The notes under the pieces: model-generated
The model's input: only the letters and a program-made list of their open reading frames with translations
Databases searched by the model: none
Told to the model about the DNA's origin: nothing
Translations under genes and position numbers: made by a program
Assembly: GCF_019397265.1 (NCBI RefSeq)
Contig: NZ_CP068985.1
Location: forward strand, 1,302,001 to 1,366,000
DNA from: Nonomuraea coxensis DSM 45129
Lineage (GTDB): Bacteria; Actinomycetota; Actinomycetes; Streptosporangiales; Streptosporangiaceae
Length of the DNA: 64,000 nucleotides
Direction: 5' to 3'
Shown here: positions 10,934 through 18,766 of the stretch, in pieces
Layout: each line of letters begins with the position of its first letter
Numbering within the stretch: position 1 is the first letter of the stretch

Positions 10934-13111
10934 ATGGCGATCGGATTGAGCGAGGAGCACGAGGCGCTCCACGAGTCGGTGAGCGGCTGGGCCAAGCGGA
11001 ACATCACCAGCGAGCTCCTGCGAGCCGGCGCCGAGGGACGCCCGCCGTTCTGGTCCGGCCTGGCCGAGCAGGGCCTGCTCGGCCTCCACCTGCCCGAGGA
11101 GTCGGGCGGCTCCGGCTACGGCCTGCTGGAGGCCGCCGTCGCCGTCGAGGCGCTGGCCGAGCGCATGGCGCCGGGGCCGTACGTGCCGACCGTGCTGGCG
11201 AGCGCGGTCATCCACGCCAGCAAGCGCCACGAGCTGCTGGAGCGGCTCGCCGACGGCACGCTGACCGCCGCCGTCGCCCTGACCGGCGCGCTCACCGGCA
11301 CCCGCGCCGAGGACGGCTCGCTGACCGTCTCCGGCGCCGTCGAGCCGGTGCTCGCCGGCGCGCAGGCCGACGTGCTCGTGCTGCCGGTGGCCACGCCCGA
11401 CGGCGAGCAGTGGATCGCGCTGGACGCCTCCGCCGCGACCGTCACCGAGCAGAAGTCGCTCGACCTGACCCGCGCGGTGGCCAAGGTCGAGGTGGCCGAG
11501 ACCGTCGTGCCCGCCGACCGGGTGCTGGAGGGCGTCGAGAGCGCCGAGGTGCGCCAGCTCGCGGCCGTCCTGCTCGGCGCGGAGGCCGCCGGCCTCGCCT
11601 CCTGGTGCGTCACGGCCGCCGCCGACTACGCCAAGGTCCGCGTGCAGTTCGGCCGTCCGATCGGCCAGTTCCAGGGCATCAAGCACAAGCTGTCGCGCAT
11701 GCTGGTCGCCTTGGAGCAGGCCCGCGCCACCGTCTGGGACGCCACCCGCGCCGACGGCAAGGAGCGCGCCTACGCCGCCGCCGTCGCCGGCGTGATGGCC
11801 CCCGACGCCGCCGTGCAGTGCGCGAAGGACGCCATCCAGACCTTCGGCGGCATCGGCTACACCTTCGAGCACGACGTGCACCTCTACTACCGCCGCGCGC
11901 TCACCCTGCGCGCCCTGCTCGGCTCGTCCGCCGACTGGGCCGCCGAGGTCACCGCGCTGGCGCTCCAGGGCGTCACCCGGGAGATGGAGCTCGACCTGCC
12001 CGAGGACGCCGAGGCGCTGCGCGAGTCGATCCGGGCCGAGATCGCGGAGATCGCCCGGCTCGAAGGCAAGGAGCAGAAGCGGGCCCTCGCCGAGCGCGGC
12101 TTCGTCATGCCGCACCTGCCCCGCCCCTGGGGCCGCGACGCCAAGCCGCTGGAGCAGGTGCTCATCGCGCAGGAGCTCAAGGCAGCCAAGGTACGCCTGC
12201 CCGCCCTCATCATCGGCGCCTGGGTCGTGCCGTCCATCGCCGTGTACGGCACGCAGGAGCAGCAGGAGCGCTTCCTGCCGAAGACGCTCAGCGGCGAGAT
12301 GATCTGGTGCCAGCTCTTCTCCGAGCCGGGCGCGGGCTCCGACCTCGCCTCGCTGCAGATGAAGGCCGAGAAGGTCGAGGGCGGCTGGAAGCTCAACGGC
12401 CAGAAGATCTGGACGTCGGTCGCCCACGTGGCCGAGTGGGGCATCTGCATCGCCCGCAACTCCAGCGAGGGCTCCAAGCACGAGGGCATCACGTACTTCC
12501 TGGTCGACATGAAGGGCCCCGGCGTCACCGTGCGCCCGCTGACCGAGATGACCGGCGAGAACCTGTTCAACGAGGTCTTCCTCGACGACGTGTTCGTCCC
12601 GGACGACCTGGTCGTGGGCGAGGTCGGCGAGGGCTGGAAGGTGGCGCGCAACACGCTGTCCAACGAGCGCGTGTCGCTGTCGTCCGGCTCGGGCGGCACC
12701 GGCTCGTCGGTGCCCGACCTGCTCGGCCTGGTGGGCAGGCTCGGCCGCGAGCTGACGCCGGTCGAGGCGCAGCGGGTGGCCGAGGTCGTCTGCGAGGGCC
12801 ACTCGATCAACGCGCTGTCGCTGCGGGTCACGCTCAAGCAGCTCGCCGGCACCGAGCCGGGCGCGGACGCCTCCGTGCGCAAGCTGCTGTCCACCTCGCA
12901 CGCCCAGCACGTCTCGGAGACCGCCGTCGAACTGCTCGGCGCCGCCGCGACCGCCGCCGCTGACATGAAGCTGGGCGACGCGGGCTACTGGAACCGGGCC
13001 GTGCTCGCCACCCGCGCCATGACGATCTACGGCGGCACCACCGAGGTGCAGCTCAACATCATCGCCGAGCGCATGCTCGGCCTGCCCAGGGACCCCGAGC
13101 CCGGCAAGTGA
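10934..13111 (+). CDS. fadE34: Double-domain acyl-CoA dehydrogenase (FadE34-like)
   Basis: A 725-residue fusion of two acyl-CoA dehydrogenase units: about 1-345, ending in IQTFGGIGYTFEHD, and about 390-725, ending in YGGTTEVQLNIIAERMLGL. The second unit has the flavin segment FSEPGAGSDLAS and the catalytic-glutamate loop TEVQ. The first half looks degenerate at the equivalent place. Size and layout match mycobacterial FadE34 (ChsE3), which acts on a shortened steroid side chain; most steroid dehydrogenases of this type are instead heterotetramers of two subunits. GGAGG at 10922-10926 fixes the ATG at 10934. The FadE34 assignment is by resemblance, not alignment. Confidence 0.8.
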   Translation: MAIGLSEEHEALHESVSGWAKRNITSELLRAGAEGRPPFWSGLAEQGLLGLHLPEESGGSGYGLLEAAVAVEALAERMAPGPYVPTVLASAVIHASKRHELLERLADGTLTAAVALTGALTGTRAEDGSLTVSGAVEPVLAGAQADVLVLPVATPDGEQWIALDASAATVTEQKSLDLTRAVAKVEVAETVVPADRVLEGVESAEVRQLAAVLLGAEAAGLASWCVTAAADYAKVRVQFGRPIGQFQGIKHKLSRMLVALEQARATVWDATRADGKERAYAAAVAGVMAPDAAVQCAKDAIQTFGGIGYTFEHDVHLYYRRALTLRALLGSSADWAAEVTALALQGVTREMELDLPEDAEALRESIRAEIAEIARLEGKEQKRALAERGFVMPHLPRPWGRDAKPLEQVLIAQELKAAKVRLPALIIGAWVVPSIAVYGTQEQQERFLPKTLSGEMIWCQLFSEPGAGSDLASLQMKAEKVEGGWKLNGQKIWTSVAHVAEWGICIARNSSEGSKHEGITYFLVDMKGPGVTVRPLTEMTGENLFNEVFLDDVFVPDDLVVGEVGEGWKVARNTLSNERVSLSSGSGGTGSSVPDLLGLVGRLGRELTPVEAQRVAEVVCEGHSINALSLRVTLKQLAGTEPGADASVRKLLSTSHAQHVSETAVELLGAAATAAADMKLGDAGYWNRAVLATRAMTIYGGTTEVQLNIIAERMLGLPRDPEPGK

Positions 13112-13121
13112 CGGCCCGGGG

Positions 13122-14960
13122 CTAGCGCTCCACCGGCTGCGGCGGGACGGCGGCGGCCGTCTCGTCCGCGGCCGGCACGCCGACCCTGATCTCGCCCACG
13201 CACGTGGTGCCGCCGCCGACCGTGCGCAGGGCGAGCTCGGGGGCGCCGCCGTCGAGCGTGGCGTACGTGATGCCGAGGTTCGCGCCGGCGGGCACCGACG
13301 TCCTGGCGAGGCCCATCCGCACCTCCAGGGTGGTGGCCTCGCCGTTCAGGTAGGAGATCTGGACGACCTGCTCGCCACCCGCCGGCGGGGCCGGGACCGG
13401 GAAGCGCACCTCCGCCGCGCCGACCGGGCGGCACGCGGCGCCCGCCGGGATCGTGCTGCCCGCGAGGCGCAGCGGGCGCAGCCGTCCCCGGGCGTCGAAG
13501 ATCCGCGGGACGCTCATCGGCCCGGCGAGCCGGCGTGTCCACGTGACGTGGTGGCGGGCGGCCGGGTCGACGACCTTCGAGTGGCGGGCGTAGTCGTAGA
13601 AGAACAGCGGGAACGTCACCTTCTCCGGCACGTACGTGTCCAGCACGACCGTGCCCGCGGGCATCCGTGCCAGCGCCGCCTCGGCGGTCTCCACGTAGCT
13701 CTTGACGTTGCGGCCGAGCGGCCGGTCGGCGTAGGCGGCGACCGACCAGACCGAGCCCACCGCCATCACGGCGGCGACCGGCGCCCAGGCCAGGCGCAGG
13801 CGGCCGGCGGGCCGGAGCCAGGGCCGCCGCTCGCCCGCCACGGGGATGAACGCCAGCCCGATGACGATCGCCACGACCACGGCGGTCGAGGAGAGGTAGC
13901 GCAGCTCGTACCCGCTGAGGTCGGGACCGAGCAGCTCGATCCTGCCGAGCATGATCGGCGCGACGTCCGCCAGCAGGAAGTAGCCGAGCAGCGTCGCCCA
14001 CGCGAGCCAGGCCCGCCGTCGCAGGCGCACCGACACCGCCACGGCGGCGACGGCCACGGCGAGGCTCGCCCACATCAGCGGGGCGGGGGTGGCGGCCAGC
14101 GCGTAGTCCTCGCCGATCGGCTGCCACCGCCAGGGCCCGCCGAGCGAGGTGGGGATCAGCGAGCCGGTCAGCAGCGTCCAGACCGACTTCGCGGCCACCT
14201 CGGCGCTCGGCAGCGAGATGGGCGAGGTCTGCCGGGTGAGCTGCACGGTCGTGAGGAGCTGGTGCAGGAAGAGCACCGCGTACGGCACCAGCACGGCCAG
14301 GTAGAGCGCCCACACCCGGAGCAGCCGCCGCGCCCCGCCGAGCCAGCCGAGGGTCAGCACGAAGGCGAGCACCGGGATGAACGGCGCCTTGACGAAGAAG
14401 ACCATCCCGAACGCCGTCCAGGCCGCCGCCGCGACCGCGTGCCGGAAGCGGCCGGTGCGCACGCAGAGCACGTGCGAGGTGAGCGCCATCGGCAGCGCGA
14501 TCTGGAACGGCAGCGTCTCGGCCACCACCGCCCACCACGACAGCCCGGAGATCGTCATCGGGGTGACGAGGGCGAACCCGAGCGGCACCAGGATCGCCGG
14601 ACGCGGCCCGAACAGCACCCGGAGCAGCCGCAGCAGCGCCAGCCCTGCCGCCGCCTGGAGGCCGAGGGTGAGCACGTGCGCGAGCACGTCGTTGTGGCCG
14701 CCGAGCCGCCCGAGCGCCCAGTGGATCGCGAACGCGCCCGGCATCAGGTGGCCGTAGTCCACCCGCATGAGGTAGTCCCAGGTGAACCCGTTCTCCAGGC
14801 CCCTCGCGAGGAACATGAAGTCGTCCTGGCGGAAGTACGTCCTGTTGACCAGGCCGGCCTTCCACACCAGTTGCACGGCCACCATGACCAGCCCGGCCGC
14901 GAGCACGGCGTCGCCGCCGCGCAGCCACGGGCGTCCCCCGGCGGTCGCCACGCTCTCCAT
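13122..14960 (-). CDS. Multi-pass membrane protein, GT-C glycosyltransferase-like
   Basis: About 612 residues with roughly ten hydrophobic segments in the first ~430 and a soluble C-terminal part of ~180 residues. An acidic motif in the first outer loop (YFRQDDFMFLARG) resembles the catalytic DD/DE loop of GT-C enzymes, which use polyprenyl-phosphate sugars on the outer face of the membrane. It is divergent from a second GT-C-like gene at 15032. ATG 14960 has GGAGG eight bases upstream and is preferred; ATG 14990 would add ten residues. The exact sugar and acceptor are unknown. Confidence 0.7.
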   Translation of the reverse strand: MESVATAGGRPWLRGGDAVLAAGLVMVAVQLVWKAGLVNRTYFRQDDFMFLARGLENGFTWDYLMRVDYGHLMPGAFAIHWALGRLGGHNDVLAHVLTLGLQAAAGLALLRLLRVLFGPRPAILVPLGFALVTPMTISGLSWWAVVAETLPFQIALPMALTSHVLCVRTGRFRHAVAAAAWTAFGMVFFVKAPFIPVLAFVLTLGWLGGARRLLRVWALYLAVLVPYAVLFLHQLLTTVQLTRQTSPISLPSAEVAAKSVWTLLTGSLIPTSLGGPWRWQPIGEDYALAATPAPLMWASLAVAVAAVAVSVRLRRRAWLAWATLLGYFLLADVAPIMLGRIELLGPDLSGYELRYLSSTAVVVAIVIGLAFIPVAGERRPWLRPAGRLRLAWAPVAAVMAVGSVWSVAAYADRPLGRNVKSYVETAEAALARMPAGTVVLDTYVPEKVTFPLFFYDYARHSKVVDPAARHHVTWTRRLAGPMSVPRIFDARGRLRPLRLAGSTIPAGAACRPVGAAEVRFPVPAPPAGGEQVVQISYLNGEATTLEVRMGLARTSVPAGANLGITYATLDGGAPELALRTVGGGTTCVGEIRVGVPAADETAAAVPPQPVER

Positions 14961-15031
14961 CACCCCGTCCTCCCGGCGCAACTCAACCATGTAGGGACAT
15001 AGTGGTGGAAGTGCTGTGATGTCATAGCCGC

Positions 15032-16570
15032 ATGTCGCAGACGACCCGAGCCGGGCTCGCCGCCGCCCTCCTCGGGCTGGCGCTCGGCTGCCTCGCCCTC
15101 GGACCCGGGCTGGGGTGGGGGTTCGTGCTGCTGCACGACATGGTGTTCGTGCCGGACCCGGTGTTCTCGGCCTGGACGTTCGGGCTGGCGGGCGGCGCGG
15201 CGCGGGTGGTGCCCAGCGACGCCGTAGTGACCGCGCTGGCCCAGGTGCTGCCCGCCGAGCTGGTACAGAAGCTGATCCTGCTCGGGATCTTCGTCCTGGG
15301 GTGCGCGGGGGCGGCGCTGCTGCCGCCGTCGGCCTCGCTCGGGCCGCGGCTGGTGGCCGGGGCGTTCTACGTGTGGAACCCGTACGTGGCCGAGCGGCTG
15401 CTCATCGGGCAGTGGGCGCTGTTGCTCGGGTACGCGGGGCTGCCGTGGGTGGTGCGGGCCGTGTGGTCGGGGCGGCGGCGCGCGGTCGCGGTCCTGCCGG
15501 CCGCGGTGGGCGGCTTCGCCGCGATGACGGTCACCGCGCTCACGGCCCTCCCTGTCGCCCTGGCCCGCCGCCGGTGGCGTGAGCTGGTCGTCACCGCCGC
15601 GGTGCTGGCCGCGTTCAGCCTGCCGTGGCTCGCGGCGACCGCGCTGCGGCCCGAGGGGCTGGCGGGCGATCCGGTGGGGATCGGAGCGTTCGCGGCGCGG
15701 GCCGACACGCCGTTCGGCTCGGTGGGGAGCCTGCTGTCGCTCGGCGGGATCTGGAACGCCCGCGCCGTGCCGCCCGGCTACGAGACCTGGCCGGGCGCGG
15801 TGGCGCGGCTGCTGCTGGTGGTCGCGGGGGTCGTCGCCTTCCTGCGTTCCGATCTGCCGTTCCGCCGCGGGCTCGCCGGGGCGGCGCTCGCCGGGCTGGC
15901 CGTGGCCTGCGTCGGGGTGAGCGAGCCGGGGCGGCTGGCGTACGAGCAGGTGGTGGGCTGGTGGGCCGGGTTCGCGGTGTTCAGGGACGCGCAGCAGTTC
16001 GTCGCGCCGCTGGCGCTGGTGGCCGCCCTCGGCCTCGGGGCGCTCACGGAGAGCGTGGCGGGACGCAGGGCGTGGGTGGGGGCGATGGCCCTCGTGCCGG
16101 TGGCCGTGCTGCCCACGCTGTCCTGGGGCGCGCTGGGGACGCTGGACGCGGTGGCGTACCCGTCGAGCTGGAGCGCCGCCCGCGCGGTCATCGCGCGCGA
16201 CCCGGAGCCCGGCGACGTGCTGGTGCTGCCCTTCGAGTCCTACCGGCGCCACCCCTGGAACGGCGGCCGCCCGGTGCTCGACCCCGCGCAGCGCTTCTTC
16301 GCCGTGCCGGGCCGCCGGGTGGTCACGAACGACGCCGTACGGGTCGGCGATCTCGTCGTGGGCAGTGAGGACCCCCGGGCCCGCGAACTAGAACACGTAC
16401 TAGGAGGGCCGTCGCCCGACCTGCCGGGAGCCGGGATCCGCTACGTGATAGTCAACGCGGGGACAGTTGAAGAGCGGGCACGCTTTGACGTATGGCTACG
16501 CAGAGCACACGTTCTGGTCCACGACCGTGACCTGCGGTTGTACCGGGTCGAGGGTCCGGTAGGTCGCTGA
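15032..16570 (+). CDS. Multi-pass membrane protein, GT-C-like
   Basis: A 512-residue protein with about ten hydrophobic segments over residues 8-370 and a soluble C-terminal region of ~140 residues. An early loop, VLLHDMVFVPDP, carries acidic residues at the place where GT-C enzymes hold their catalytic acid. The C-terminal segments PGDVLVLPFESYRR and YVIVNAGT resemble the C-terminal parts of other actinomycete GT-C-like membrane proteins. It heads a run of envelope-glycan genes that continues to 22959. No specific sugar transfer can be deduced. Confidence 0.65.
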   Translation: MSQTTRAGLAAALLGLALGCLALGPGLGWGFVLLHDMVFVPDPVFSAWTFGLAGGAARVVPSDAVVTALAQVLPAELVQKLILLGIFVLGCAGAALLPPSASLGPRLVAGAFYVWNPYVAERLLIGQWALLLGYAGLPWVVRAVWSGRRRAVAVLPAAVGGFAAMTVTALTALPVALARRRWRELVVTAAVLAAFSLPWLAATALRPEGLAGDPVGIGAFAARADTPFGSVGSLLSLGGIWNARAVPPGYETWPGAVARLLLVVAGVVAFLRSDLPFRRGLAGAALAGLAVACVGVSEPGRLAYEQVVGWWAGFAVFRDAQQFVAPLALVAALGLGALTESVAGRRAWVGAMALVPVAVLPTLSWGALGTLDAVAYPSSWSAARAVIARDPEPGDVLVLPFESYRRHPWNGGRPVLDPAQRFFAVPGRRVVTNDAVRVGDLVVGSEDPRARELEHVLGGPSPDLPGAGIRYVIVNAGTVEERARFDVWLRRAHVLVHDRDLRLYRVEGPVGR

Positions 16571-16597
16571 GCAGGTATTTTGTTAAGATTTCGTCTA

Positions 16598-16613
16598 GCT
16601 ACTTCCGAGTAGC
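16598..16613. other. Short hairpin in an AT-richer gap
   Basis: GCTACT-TCCG-AGTAGC is a perfect 6-4-6 stem-loop, 28 bp after the GT-C-like stop. No T-run follows, so a rho-independent terminator is unlikely. The surrounding 16575-16650 is unusually AT-rich for this genome and may hold the promoter of the next genes. Confidence 0.4.
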
Positions 16614-16673
16614 AAGAATTGGTTCTAAGTTGGGTGCGGCCCGCTCTCAACTGCCCGCCCAGGAGGAAGTCCC

Positions 16674-16808
16674 GTGATCAAGGCCCTCTTAGCAGCGATC
16701 ATCGGCGTCGCCGTGGCGGCCCTCGTGGCGACGGTCACCACGGTCTCCTTCACCGGTTCCACGGCCACGCCGGTCAACCAACCGCTCTACAACTACGGCG
16801 ACCGGTAA
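16674..16808 (+). CDS. DUF2613-type small membrane peptide (44 residues)
   Basis: A small gene starting at GTG 16674, with AGGAGG at 16661-16666. It encodes one hydrophobic helix (about residues 4-24, LLAAIIGVAVAALVATVTTV) and a short outer tail ending in NQPLYNYGDR. Small size, single helix and an ending in NYGDR fit DUF2613 proteins. In Mycobacterium tuberculosis, as I recall, the DUF2613 gene Rv0236A lies next to aftD (Rv0236c), and here an AftD-like gene is three genes downstream. It lies 12 bp before the GT2 gene and is probably co-transcribed. Confidence 0.75.
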   Translation: MIKALLAAIIGVAVAALVATVTTVSFTGSTATPVNQPLYNYGDR

Positions 16809-16820
16809 GGCCGGATCAGC

Positions 16821-17642
16821 ATGCCGCCCTCTCCGCAAGGGGACGGCGGGCAGAGCCGACCACCACTGCTTGAGATCGTCGTTCCCGCGTACAACGAGGA
16901 ACGGCGACTTCCCGGGGGGCTCCTGCAGCTGTGCGCGAAGCTTGCCCGCATGCCGTTCCCGGCTGCCGTCATAGTCGTCGACAACAACAGCACGGACCGC
17001 ACCGCGGAGATCGTCGAGAACTGGCCGGCCGGGCCCGTACCGGTCCGGCTCATCCCCTGCCCGGTCCGGGGCAAGGGTGCCGCCGTGCGAGCCGGGCTGC
17101 TGGAGACCGGTGCCCCGTTCGTCGGGTTCTGCGACGCCGACATGGCGACCGACCTGGACGCCATCGAGGCGGCGCTCGGCCTGCTGCTGTCCGGTGAGCG
17201 CGTGGTGATCGGCTCCCGCGGCCACGAGAGCTCCGTCGTGGAGAACCGCCACAGCAGGGTCCGCGAACTGGGCGCCACCTGGTTCCGGGCACTGGCCGGC
17301 ACGCTCGTGCCGGGGGTGAGCGACACCCAGTGCGGCTTCAAGTTCTTCGACGGCGTGCTCGCCCGCGAGGTCGCCGCGCTGCTCCGCACGCCCGGCTTCG
17401 CCTTCGACGTCGAGCTGCTCGCGCGCTGCACGGCGGACGGCTCGGAGGTGCACGAGATCCCCGTGCGCTGGCTGGACGTGCCGGGGTCGCGGTTCTCGCC
17501 GGCCCGGCACACCTTCGGCATCGTGCTGGAGATGGGACGCATCTGGCTGCGGCTGCGCCTGAGGCCGCGCGCCAGGCTGCGCCACGCCATGCACCCGGCC
17601 TGGGAGCCCCCGGCCGCCCCTGACCCCGTCGGATCTCCGTGA
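16821..17642 (+). CDS. Family 2 glycosyltransferase (dolichyl/polyprenyl-phosphate sugar transferase type)
   Basis: A 273-residue GT-A fold enzyme. It opens with EIVVPAYNEERRLPGG, has VDNNSTDRT and the metal-binding FCDADMATD near residues 103-112, and ends with a QCGFKFFDG segment and acceptor motif, as in Alg5/DPM-like enzymes. These transfer a sugar from a nucleotide to polyprenyl phosphate, making the donor that GT-C membrane enzymes such as its neighbours use. There is no transmembrane helix. The stop overlaps the GTG of the next gene (GTGA), so the genes are coupled. Confidence 0.8.
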   Translation: MPPSPQGDGGQSRPPLLEIVVPAYNEERRLPGGLLQLCAKLARMPFPAAVIVVDNNSTDRTAEIVENWPAGPVPVRLIPCPVRGKGAAVRAGLLETGAPFVGFCDADMATDLDAIEAALGLLLSGERVVIGSRGHESSVVENRHSRVRELGATWFRALAGTLVPGVSDTQCGFKFFDGVLAREVAALLRTPGFAFDVELLARCTADGSEVHEIPVRWLDVPGSRFSPARHTFGIVLEMGRIWLRLRLRPRARLRHAMHPAWEPPAAPDPVGSP

Positions 17643-18766
17643 AGATCGCCTTCGTCAACTGGCGTGACCCCTGGCATCCCCAGGCGGGCGGCGCCGAGAC
17701 GTTCGCCTGGGAGCTGGCCCGCCGCCTCGCGAGGGCGGGCCACCAGGTGTGGTTCGTCACGGCGCGGGCGCCCGGCCAGCGCGGGAAGGAGGTCGTCGAG
17801 GGCGTGCGCTTCGCCCGCATGGGCGCGACGTTCACCGTCTACCCGCTGGTGCTGGCCTGGCTGCTGGTCAGGCGCGGGCGCTTCGACGCGGTGCTCGACT
17901 GCCAGAACGGCATCCCGTTCTTCACCCCGTGGGTGGTGCGGCGGCGGACGAAGGTGGTCTGCGTCGTGCACCACGTGCACGACCGGCAGTTCGGCGTGCA
18001 CCTGCCGGGCTGGCTGGCCGCCGTCGGGCGGTTCCTGGAGGGTCCGGTGTCGCGGTGGAGCTACCGGCGGCGCCCCAGCGTGGCCGTGTCGCCGTCCACG
18101 GAGCTCGCCATGCGCGAGCGGCTGGGCTGGAAGGGGCCCATCCACATCGTCCCGAACGGGGTCAGCGTCGCCGACCCCGGCGACGTCGCGCGGAGCGCCG
18201 AGCCCCGGCTGGTCTGCCTCGGGCGGCTGGTCGCGCACAAGCGCGTGCACCTGCTCCTCGACGCCGTCGCCGAGCTGCGGCGGCACCGGCCGGACCTCCA
18301 GGTGGACGTCATCGGCCGGGGGCCCGAGGAGGAGCGGCTGCGCGCGCGGCTCCCCGAGGGCGTCACCCTGCACGGCTACCTGCCCGAGCGGGACAAGAGC
18401 CGGCTGGTCGCGCGGGCCTGGTTGCACGTCAGCGCCTCGCAGGGCGAGGGGTGGGGGCTCAGCGTGCTGGAGGCGGCGGCGCTCGGGGTGCCGACCGTGG
18501 CCTTCGACGTGGACGGGCTCCGCGACGCGGTACGGCCGGGCGAGACCGGGTGGCTCCTGCCGGAGGGTGCCGACGGCACCGGGCTGGCCAAGGGCATTGC
18601 CGGAGCACTCGACGAGGTGGACGAAACTTATTCCGTGAAATGTCGGGAATGGGCTGACCGATTCTCCTGGGACCGCAGCGCCGAACGGCTCCTCGCCGTG
18701 CTGGAGGGCCGCGCCCCAGGCGAGCGTTCCTCCGACCTCGGTGAGTGGGCCGGGGAGGAGCGGTGA
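17639..18766 (+). CDS. Family 4 glycosyltransferase
   Basis: A 375-residue GT-B enzyme. The N-terminal domain has the glycine-rich acceptor region HPQAGGAETFAWELARRL. The C-terminal donor domain has LVCLGRLVAHKRVHLLLDA, a GYLPERDK loop and the EX7E-type segment SQGEGWGLSVLEAAALGVPTVA. It probably transfers a nucleotide sugar to a lipid-linked or glycan acceptor at the inner face of the membrane. It overlaps both neighbours by 4 bp, placing it firmly in the envelope operon. Confidence 0.85.
   Translation: MKIAFVNWRDPWHPQAGGAETFAWELARRLARAGHQVWFVTARAPGQRGKEVVEGVRFARMGATFTVYPLVLAWLLVRRGRFDAVLDCQNGIPFFTPWVVRRRTKVVCVVHHVHDRQFGVHLPGWLAAVGRFLEGPVSRWSYRRRPSVAVSPSTELAMRERLGWKGPIHIVPNGVSVADPGDVARSAEPRLVCLGRLVAHKRVHLLLDAVAELRRHRPDLQVDVIGRGPEEERLRARLPEGVTLHGYLPERDKSRLVARAWLHVSASQGEGWGLSVLEAAALGVPTVAFDVDGLRDAVRPGETGWLLPEGADGTGLAKGIAGALDEVDETYSVKCREWADRFSWDRSAERLLAVLEGRAPGERSSDLGEWAGEER

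Noticed and set aside
16598..16613. Rho-independent terminator after the GT-C-like gene
   Set aside because: The stem is only 6 bp and is followed by AAGAATTGG rather than a T-run.
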